From positions 1-11,045 of the forward strand of contig JALHIE010000091.1 of assembly GCA_022840285.1 (NCBI GenBank): a stretch of 11,045 nt of DNA. Reading direction: 5' to 3'. The notes below the pieces were generated by a model. It was not told the DNA's origin and made no database searches. It worked only from the letters and a program-made list of their open reading frames with translations. A program made the position numbers and the translations under genes. Source of the DNA: Porphyromonadaceae bacterium. GTDB taxonomy: Bacteria > Bacteroidota > Bacteroidia > Bacteroidales > Dysgonomonadaceae. Each line of letters starts with the position of its first letter. Position 1 is the first letter of the stretch. Of the stretch, positions 1 through 6,366 are shown piece after piece.

Positions 1-1731
1 AGGTACCTGGAAAAATATAGGGTTTCCAATAGCATTGTTAGTACCCATATTAGGCCCGGTGTCGGGAACAAGACGGATAGCCCGGCTAAAATGTTCCCAT
101 GCTTTTAATACCTGTTCTTGCTGATTTTTTCCAAAGATCACCGCGGCAGTTTGATTCAAAAGTTCGTCGAATGAAGGATAATCTGTCCAGCAAGTCCATG
201 CACGAAGCTTACTTAAAAAATTGGGTTTGTAACCGCTGCTCCAACTCTCCAACGTTCCGTTCACACCTGATTTTTCCAATGCCTTATAACGGTCATGCCA
301 TTGATAAGGACAGGGCAGATAAGGTATTGTCCCGTACTGCCAACTGGCAAAGGTATCTACTTTAGAGAAGACCCTCATGTTGCGATTTTTGGCTTCCCCT
401 ATTTGTGCTTCCGTCACTTCGGCCGGGCCAATTTGATTTAGGGAATAATCACGCAAATATCCCTGCATGCCGTCTATTTCAAAACTTTTTCCATTTTCCC
501 AGGTAAGCATGGGAGCGGTGTTCTCAGGAAGTTGTTGAATGAAATAGCGCTTTATTTCGGTATTTTGGGGACGAAAATCGATGTTGTATTCCCAGGGAAG
601 TATTTCTATGGCCGGGTTCATTTTATGACACTCTTCTTCGACTATTCCCACAGCATACGACCAGTTTTTAGCCCAATCCTGAAGATACTCCTTACTTGCA
701 CCGTGGCCTCCTCCCCATTTTTTGTACCAGAATCCCTCCGTTAAGAGGATGTATCCGCTGATTTCGGGAAATTCCCGGACAATATCGCGTACCAGTCTAC
801 GCAATTCCGCTTCGCTTTCTTCAGTTCCCAAGTATTGAAAAATGATCTGCGTGTAAACTTTCAAGCCGTATTTGGAAGCCCGTTTAATCAAATCTCTTAT
901 TTTTGCAGGATCTTGTTTACGCACTCCGTACATCAGGCGTGCGTAAAAATCGGTAGAATTATCGGCTGTTGTCCGGTCTCCATTCGGGTTGGTATATACA
1001 CCGGCAAAAATACCGTCAAAGCCATCATGAACAAGATGGGACAAAAGTGCATCAGGCCATTCCATCCATCCCATCCACGATAGAACCATGCGCGTATGGT
1101 ATAAACTGTGGCGAACTGTTTTTAAGTTGTCGGGTAAAAAAGGAGCTTCACGAAGATTCATTCTTGCTTCCAGGTTATAAAGGCCGAACATTGTTCCTTG
1201 TTCGTCATAACCACACACAACAATACGACGAGGAGTTACCTGTATTTCGTAATCTTTGGGGTTTTTAAGGGTTAACCCGCATCCGGGAAGCTGCTCTCTC
1301 GTTCCTGCAACAATACATTGACTTAATTTCTTCCAGTCATTCAAGGTGGCCCTTTCTTCGAATTCTATTGCCACACCGTGTGAAATAACCAAATAATCCT
1401 GAAAATCCTGAACTGCGGTTAAGGTGACAATACCTGCCTGTTTCAAGTAAACCAGTTTCCACCCGTGATCGAGAATGGTCATCTCATCCTTTTCCGCTGC
1501 GGTGCTCTTGTCCCTTCTCCATACATGCACAGGAGCCGTTGAAAGATGCTTGTGGTAGTCATACGGTTCTTCCACGGCAAGGCGTTCAACTTCTGAAACG
1601 AAAGGGCTTACGGCATTTTCCGTAGAAATGTTACTCTCTTCAGTAAAGCCCATAGCGGGTGAAACAGTCATTCCGACGAGGCCGGTAGTGCTTGTAATTA
1701 AAAAATTTCTACGGGTAAAACTTTTTCTCAT
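1..1731 (-). CDS. Tat-exported putative glycoside hydrolase, GH20/GH67-like architecture (3' end outside window)
   Basis: The minus-strand frame is open from ATG at 1731 to the window edge, giving 577 residues with no stop, so the C-terminus is missing. The N-terminus carries a twin-arginine motif (TRRNFL, residues 6-11) and a weakly hydrophobic stretch to about residue 28, pointing to Tat export. Residues ~45-200 look like the alpha/beta domain that precedes the barrel in GH20 and GH67 enzymes; the segment CGYDEQGTMFGLYNLEARM (173-191) is the typical 'get-to-the-barrel' signature. From ~residue 210 a TIM barrel follows (HTRMVLSWMGW, 212-222). Candidate acidic catalytic residues are E332 (LLTEGFW), E381 (PWEYN) and E495 (TLESW), assigned by position only. 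It starts 3 nt after the stop of the upstream lipoprotein gene, so they are surely co-transcribed. A periplasmic role on glycan fragments is inferred; substrate and exact family are unknown, and an alpha-glucuronidase-like or hexosaminidase-like activity are both possible. Confidence 0.72.
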   Translation of the reverse strand, partial: MRKSFTRRNFLITSTTGLVGMTVSPAMGFTEESNISTENAVSPFVSEVERLAVEEPYDYHKHLSTAPVHVWRRDKSTAAEKDEMTILDHGWKLVYLKQAGIVTLTAVQDFQDYLVISHGVAIEFEERATLNDWKKLSQCIVAGTREQLPGCGLTLKNPKDYEIQVTPRRIVVCGYDEQGTMFGLYNLEARMNLREAPFLPDNLKTVRHSLYHTRMVLSWMGWMEWPDALLSHLVHDGFDGIFAGVYTNPNGDRTTADNSTDFYARLMYGVRKQDPAKIRDLIKRASKYGLKVYTQIIFQYLGTEESEAELRRLVRDIVREFPEISGYILLTEGFWYKKWGGGHGASKEYLQDWAKNWSYAVGIVEEECHKMNPAIEILPWEYNIDFRPQNTEIKRYFIQQLPENTAPMLTWENGKSFEIDGMQGYLRDYSLNQIGPAEVTEAQIGEAKNRNMRVFSKVDTFASWQYGTIPYLPCPYQWHDRYKALEKSGVNGTLESWSSGYKPNFLSKLRAWTCWTDYPSFDELLNQTAAVIFGKNQQEQVLKAWEHFSRAIRLVPDTGPNMGTNNAIGNPIFFQVP

Positions 1732-1734
1732 TTT

Positions 1735-3999
1735 TTAGTCAATAATTTTCGCTTTAGCAAATACGGTTTGTATTTCTTCTTTGGTTAATTTGTTAGCTCG
1801 GATGTACCGTCTATTGTTTAACGGAATTACTATGTTACCGTCCGAACCGTCTTTGACTGGCTCTTTTTCGCCCAATGTTTTATATAGCTCAATATCGGAC
1901 GATTTCAACGGTAGTTGAAGTTTCTTGTCACCGGATATATGCCAATAAACAACGTAATACTCACCCTTTCTCTGGAATATAAAAGCCCTGATTTCTTTGC
2001 TGGCTCCCGCCGCGCCCGATATTTGCTCATAAGGCACCAACTCAAATTGGTTTTGTTCATTCAGTAGTAGATAATGCTCTTGTTCCGTATTTTTCAGTTC
2101 ATTCTTCTGCTCTTCCGTGAGCCAATGCTTTGCTCTGACCTCCTCCCATCTTCGCACTACTTCCAGGTTGTCCGGAGTTCTTGGATGAGCTTCAAATGCC
2201 TGGAGATTAGAATGAATGGAAATCGGGCAATCCCAGGCCGCTGCCACGCTGGTCACGTATTCCAGCATATCCGGTTGTGTTCCTACGGTTGTCTCACTTG
2301 GAACCCAATAGCCCAACCATCCGAAGTTGATTCGTGTAAAATCCTGTCTCATACGGGGAGCTTCTTCTGCCGGCCATTTTTTTGTTTCTTCCTTCAATAC
2401 TTCCGGCCTGAAAACATCAAAAGCATTCCCTCCACTCAACATATGCCAGCTAAAATGCGTTTTAGCAGCCCCTTCTGCAAATAAAGGCTGGGGATTTAAC
2501 CGTTTAAATACCCTGTACTGCGCTAAAGCCACGTTGATGCCAAATGGAGGATCCACCCCCTCTGAACCGTCAAAATAGAAAAATTGAAATCCGGCATCGT
2601 AAATAGCCGCTATTTTTTCAGCAATTTCATCTTGTAAGCTGGTTTTCTGGTTTATATAAACACTGGTAGCGCCGAATTCGCTGACATCCAGTATACCGAT
2701 GGAGTATCCCTTGGGAAGGCTGTTCACCGTGGTGTTGTCGATTCCCCTTTTGCATCCCGTAAATTTATAAGGTGCTGTAGTGGTAAAATTCTCATACGAA
2801 ATAAGTTCCGTTCCCACTTTCAAAACCCGGCATCCCTCCGCCATGACTGATCCTTCGGGATTTTGTTCTACATACACAGTCGTATCGTTTTTTCCCAGGT
2901 TTTCCGACAGATTAAATGTTTTTACGAGATTTAGCCGGTAATCGGGAACGGGAGTTACGTACTGGCTCCTTCTACCGATATGTGAGTGAAGAAAATGAAC
3001 GCCCGGAATGATATCTTCCGCTTTAATTTTATCCAGCATTTTTTGGAGATCTTCTTTTCCATTGGGATATAAAGTCTTGTTAATTTCATAACTTCCAATG
3101 ATACCGTATCCTCCTCCACCTTCAAAACTGGGATAATAGATATTCATCAACCTGAAACCACCCATCCTGGCGTATTTGATGTGTTGATCGACGTTAGTCG
3201 GATTTATGTTTGCCGTCCAATAGTAAGAAGCATTGATAAAATCATTTCTCCGGCTTTCTACGCCTTTGGGCAGATTAAAGTCATCTTCTATCCGGGCAAT
3301 GTTATCCAGCAATTTATCGGACTCGGAAACAATTAATGCGGCCCCGGTACCTTTAAATTTTATATCCTTAATGGCACTTGCCTTCAATATCTTATACCCG
3401 TTTCGTTTCTCAAAATCGATATAGGCGTACTCGTCTGTGGCTAACACATTAATGGCAACCTTATCATCCCAACTGACATTTAGCCATTCTCCAAAATTCT
3501 CCCGATTACGGATGGGTAATTGTAAAATACATACTTCAGTGGCGGGAGGAGGAGTTATTTTAAGGTATGAGGGATAAATGCCGTCCGTAATAAAATCGTA
3601 AAGGCTGAAGCCTATATAAGCAGGTGTTTCCTTGACTTGAATAACTGCTTTGTACGGAATTAATTCAAATCCGACAATGAGTTTGTCTCCTTCCCGGTAA
3701 ATAGTGTCGGCCTGATATGTTGTTTTCTTATTGGGGTGACCCAATTTTATTTCATTGTGGTACGGCCTTTCCTGAGTCACCGAGATAATTGCCATATTTT
3801 CTCCCTGCATCAAACACTCTTCATTTGTAGATTTAAGAGTCAGGCTTTTGGCAACGGCATTATTTCCGATAACTAATTTAAATTGTTCATTTTCGATTAC
3901 AATGTCATTTTCGAGGTTGTCACTTTCATTTTTTTGTACACATGACATTAGAATGATGTTAATCAATACAAATAATGGAATAATAATTTTTTTCTTCAT
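1735..3999 (-). CDS. Lipoprotein with TIM-barrel glycoside hydrolase core
   Basis: 754 residues. Residues 1-20 are a lipoprotein signal: a KKK n-region, a hydrophobic core and the lipobox LMSC with the lipidated cysteine at C20. This places the protein in the cell envelope, possibly surface exposed. Residues ~30-250 look like a beta-sandwich N-domain, as in GH36/GH31-type enzymes. A barrel begins near 255 (ASYYWTANINP, GGFRLMNIYYPSF). HFLHSHIG (335-342) and FYFDGSEG (474-481) look like barrel strand ends, and D477 is the best nucleophile candidate, with E480 and E509 (FAEG) nearby. A small beta-rich segment at ~375-438 interrupts the barrel. Residues ~640-735 look like a C-terminal beta domain. 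The gene starts 23 nt after the frameshifted gene upstream and ends 3 nt before the Tat-exported hydrolase, forming one operon. Retaining alpha-glycosidase activity (GH27/36-like) is a guess from topology; I do not recognise a named family. Confidence 0.75.
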   Translation of the reverse strand: MKKKIIIPLFVLINIILMSCVQKNESDNLENDIVIENEQFKLVIGNNAVAKSLTLKSTNEECLMQGENMAIISVTQERPYHNEIKLGHPNKKTTYQADTIYREGDKLIVGFELIPYKAVIQVKETPAYIGFSLYDFITDGIYPSYLKITPPPATEVCILQLPIRNRENFGEWLNVSWDDKVAINVLATDEYAYIDFEKRNGYKILKASAIKDIKFKGTGAALIVSESDKLLDNIARIEDDFNLPKGVESRRNDFINASYYWTANINPTNVDQHIKYARMGGFRLMNIYYPSFEGGGGYGIIGSYEINKTLYPNGKEDLQKMLDKIKAEDIIPGVHFLHSHIGRRSQYVTPVPDYRLNLVKTFNLSENLGKNDTTVYVEQNPEGSVMAEGCRVLKVGTELISYENFTTTAPYKFTGCKRGIDNTTVNSLPKGYSIGILDVSEFGATSVYINQKTSLQDEIAEKIAAIYDAGFQFFYFDGSEGVDPPFGINVALAQYRVFKRLNPQPLFAEGAAKTHFSWHMLSGGNAFDVFRPEVLKEETKKWPAEEAPRMRQDFTRINFGWLGYWVPSETTVGTQPDMLEYVTSVAAAWDCPISIHSNLQAFEAHPRTPDNLEVVRRWEEVRAKHWLTEEQKNELKNTEQEHYLLLNEQNQFELVPYEQISGAAGASKEIRAFIFQRKGEYYVVYWHISGDKKLQLPLKSSDIELYKTLGEKEPVKDGSDGNIVIPLNNRRYIRANKLTKEEIQTVFAKAKIID

Positions 4000-4022
4000 A
4001 ACTGCATATGTTTGTTGTTCAT

Positions 4023-4262
4023 TTATTCTTCGATAACCAGCAGGGAGTACCCTTTGCTTTTAGGTATGTTGATATGGACATAACCTCCTTTAAGGGTATA
4101 AGACAGCCTTTCCTTTTTGGGTGCCAGGTAGATGTTCTTGAAATTTCTATCATCGTGGCGAAGGGATAGGGTTATGTTGTCAAGTTCAATGGGTTCTTCG
4201 ATCATTTGCGTATTTCCAAGAAAGCAAATGCACCATTCTTCTTTCGGGTTGTTCCGTGACAA
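4023..4262 (-). pseudogene. Detached C-terminal segment of the GHL6-like enzyme (frameshift)
   Basis: A 79-codon frame that opens only at a TTG (4262) inside the upstream gene. Its first ~16 residues are a shadow of the upstream coding frame. From about 4214 onward it reads TQMIEEPIELDNITLSLR, YLAPKKE, then GGYVHINIPKSKGYSLLVIEE, which is what closes GHL6/beta-galactosidase-like proteins (a beta-sandwich with 'vylaP' and a final 'Gy..vvie'). The switch from the upstream frame falls at about 4207-4222 and needs a +1 shift, meaning one extra base or a loss of 3n+2 bases. I see no slippery heptamer or stop-codon pause as in prfB, so programmed frameshifting is unlikely. It ends with TAA at 4023-4025, 23 nt before the lipoprotein gene. 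It is unlikely to be an independent gene. Confidence 0.75.
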
Positions 4263-5958
4263 AAACCCGGGTGAATGACGGTAAATTCTTTGTCTTTACT
4301 AACGGCTTGGCAAGAAACCGGCCGAGCACGTTGGAAAAGACTGTTCTTAACTCCACGGATGCCTTATCGTAATATCCGGAGAATATACGGTGGCTAAAAT
4401 GGGCTACCTGTCCGTTAATTGTAAGCGCCGGCTTCTCCGTCACCTTGTCTGGCGGATTATAATAGAAAGCATATTCCCCATCCCAATCCCGGTTGTGATA
4501 TGGTTTTACAAGACGTGCCTCCGTTCTTGTTTTACCGGATGCTTCCACTTCAATGCCGTTGGAGTATAAAGAGAGCGGCATGTCCGGCAACCCTTTATTA
4601 CAATTTTCCCCTACGGTAAAATAAGCCGGATCAAACGGATTTTCTCCTAAAAATTTGATGCCCCATTCCTGTTCAAGCACAAAATGTTTCTTCTCCGGGT
4701 CAAGGCCGGAGAACCCCGTTGAAATAACGGCTTTTCCTTCGTTGACGTGTTTCTTCACGCGTCTTGTCGTTTCCTCGTCAAAGAGAATGTCGTCGGGAAA
4801 GATCAGTACCTTGTATTTGCTCCAGTCCGATGCCAGTGTCACCACATCGAACTGCTGCTTCAATTCGCTCAACATGCGCACCGCGCTTTTGAGTTGTCTG
4901 TCGCCCCGTATGTTTGCAATTTTCTTTGGATAGACGATGGCTATTTCAGTTATGTTCTTGGCGTTGTCGAACCAGGGTTCCATGGTCCGGAGTTCCTTGT
5001 ATATTCTTTCCACCCTGTCAAGGACGGCATTCTCGAGATCCCCCCTGGGGTGAAAATGACCTCCAATATTGGGGCGCATCCCGTTGGCCAACCCGTAAAG
5101 CAACTCCGACTTGATGGCTTCCTCGGGACGTAATCCTCCAAAATCCCCCCAATCGTAAAACCGGCCCGTCATATTCAAAACCGGAAAGTCGCCCAACGTC
5201 CTTACATAACGGGCCATCACAGGCATAAACTCGTATCCGCTATCCGATGCCGGTAAAGACACCACATCGAAATAGGTATTTATTCCCAATAACTCTTCGT
5301 AACTCGGATAATTATTGGAAATAAGTAAATCGGGGTTTATTTTCATCGCTTCCTCCGCAATATCTTTTGCTAAACGTACTGCTGAAATTTCCGCAAAACG
5401 AGTGACCGCGCTTAAATCCGACCAATCCATATTTCTTTTCTTCATCTCTTGTACGCAAACAGGACATATACAGGGATAATTGATTAAGCAGTCAATCATC
5501 AGTCCCTCAACAGGATATTGGTGAAGCACCTCTTTTACCATTTCAATCAGATGGTCCCGATATCCCGAATTGTAGCACATGGTACGGACATGCGGCGTAA
5601 AACGTGGCTCACGCAACGACCTGCCATCGAAATATAAGGTTGTCCACTCCCGATGCTGCAATCCCTCTTCGCTACTGATACCCGCATTAAAGTATGCTCC
5701 CAATGTGATCCCTTTTCGTTGACATGCTTCTGACAATTTGCCGAAAAGATCGTATTTTAAGGAAGGGTGTCTTGTCCCGATCCGGGTGTTGTAATATGCA
5801 AGCCCTTGATTGCAACGAGCATGAAACACAAGATAATCGACTCCACAGTTTCTGATTCTATCGGTAAAAGTTTCTACATCAAAGTTTTCTCCCACATCGG
5901 GAATAGCCTTCATCGTATGATTATCATAGAATAAACAATATTTAGGCTTATGTTTCAT
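4186..5958 (-). CDS. GHL6-type glycosidase with beta-galactosidase trimerisation-like domain; frame broken near 3' end
   Basis: 590 residues from ATG at 5958, with no signal peptide, so probably cytoplasmic. Residues ~1-335 resemble the hypothetical glycosyl hydrolase 6 family: an N-terminal KYCLFYDNHTM, FHARCNQG (45-52), and a barrel strand GLMID (152-156) followed by the cysteine cluster CICPVC (163-168) that could bind a metal. Residues ~336-465 form a Rossmann-like domain of the beta-galactosidase trimerisation type (VLIFPDDILFDEETTRRV, then EGKAVISTGFSGLD). Residues ~470 onward start a beta domain. The last ~10 residues (KYANDRRTH and around) do not look like family sequence: after VHLLSW the expected continuation lies in the +1 frame and ends at 4023. 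The intact protein would be about 650 residues. First gene of the minus-strand operon. It may process oligosaccharides imported after outer steps by its exported neighbours. Either a real truncation or a sequencing error explains the break. Confidence 0.72.
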   Translation of the reverse strand: MKHKPKYCLFYDNHTMKAIPDVGENFDVETFTDRIRNCGVDYLVFHARCNQGLAYYNTRIGTRHPSLKYDLFGKLSEACQRKGITLGAYFNAGISSEEGLQHREWTTLYFDGRSLREPRFTPHVRTMCYNSGYRDHLIEMVKEVLHQYPVEGLMIDCLINYPCICPVCVQEMKKRNMDWSDLSAVTRFAEISAVRLAKDIAEEAMKINPDLLISNNYPSYEELLGINTYFDVVSLPASDSGYEFMPVMARYVRTLGDFPVLNMTGRFYDWGDFGGLRPEEAIKSELLYGLANGMRPNIGGHFHPRGDLENAVLDRVERIYKELRTMEPWFDNAKNITEIAIVYPKKIANIRGDRQLKSAVRMLSELKQQFDVVTLASDWSKYKVLIFPDDILFDEETTRRVKKHVNEGKAVISTGFSGLDPEKKHFVLEQEWGIKFLGENPFDPAYFTVGENCNKGLPDMPLSLYSNGIEVEASGKTRTEARLVKPYHNRDWDGEYAFYYNPPDKVTEKPALTINGQVAHFSHRIFSGYYDKASVELRTVFSNVLGRFLAKPLVKTKNLPSFTRVFVTEQPERRMVHLLSWKYANDRRTH

Positions 5959-6031
5959 GCTATAAATCTAATATGTTCAGTTATATAAGTTTTTCAATCG
6001 TCCCTTTTAACGTTACGGATAAATTCATGAA

Positions 6032-6039
6032 CAAACATA
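6032..6039 (-). promoter_or_regulatory. Candidate -7 element for the minus-strand glycosidase operon
   Basis: On the minus strand this reads TATGTTTG, matching the Bacteroidota TAnnTTTG element. It lies 73 nt upstream of the start codon at 5958, which would give a leader of about 65-70 nt. No good TTTG -33 box is present at the usual distance; the A/T-rich upstream stretch offers only a weak TTG-like match. Treat as a candidate. Confidence 0.35.
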
Positions 6040-6209
6040 ATACAAATAAATATTGGTTTTTTAAATTATTTTATATAATTCACGCAGAAATTGTTGCAAA
6101 TAACGCAAGATATCCTGATTATGTACGGCTAAAATCGCAAAATCGAGGATGAAATTGTAACTATCCCACATGATTCTGTATTTCATTTTCATATTCTGCA
6201 CAAAAATCG

Positions 6210-6239
6210 TCTGCAATACAAAATATTTCAATAACTTTG
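6210..6239 (+). promoter_or_regulatory. Candidate promoter for the sulfatase gene
   Basis: TAACTTTG at 6232-6239 matches the Bacteroidota -7 element TAnnTTTG. A near-match to the -33 TTTG box (TCTG, 6210-6213) lies 18 nt upstream, within the normal spacing. Transcription would start near 6246, leaving a leader of about 120 nt before the sulfatase start at 6367. A second match, TATGTTTG at 6271-6278, lacks a good -33 box at the right distance but remains an alternative. Confidence 0.42.
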
Positions 6240-6299
6240 TCCGTTGTAATCACAGGATTGATGTTTGTTATATGTTTGATTATCATACTTTTCTTATCC

Positions 6300-6324
6300 C
6301 GAATTCACGTTGTTAGTGAATTTG
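6300..6324 (+). promoter_or_regulatory. Inverted repeat / hairpin in the sulfatase leader
   Basis: CGAATTCAC (6300-6308) and GTGAATTTG (6316-6324) pair over 9 bp with one G-U pair around a 7-nt GTTGTTA loop. It lies between the candidate promoters and the start codon at 6367. No T-run follows, so it is not an intrinsic terminator. It could be an mRNA leader hairpin or a palindromic operator (7-bp perfect core AATTCAC/GTGAATT). Function is unknown. Confidence 0.4.
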
Positions 6325-6366
6325 ATATAAATATATTCAAAAGATTTTACATACATTTTTTCAATA

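Larger units (their letters stand above)
5959..6366. other. A/T-rich divergent intergenic region
   Basis: About 400 bases separate the minus-strand glycosidase operon from the plus-strand sulfatase gene. It is strongly A/T rich, and no open frame in it has credible coding content. It holds one TAnnTTTG match facing left (6032-6039), two facing right (6232-6239 and 6271-6278) and an inverted repeat (6300-6324). Between about 6045 and 6205 I see no recognisable RNA or repeat. Divergent transcription from a shared region makes it the likely site for any common regulator. Confidence 0.6.

Noticed and set aside
4186..4262. Programmed +1 frameshifting to make the full-length GHL6-like protein
   Set aside because: No slippery codon-plus-stop arrangement or stimulatory structure is visible at the switch point, and such control is not known for this family.
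4655..5133. Overlapping plus-strand frames opposite the GHL6-like gene
   Set aside because: They are shadows of a well-supported minus-strand coding region, with Cys/Phe/Ser-rich translations typical of antisense frames.
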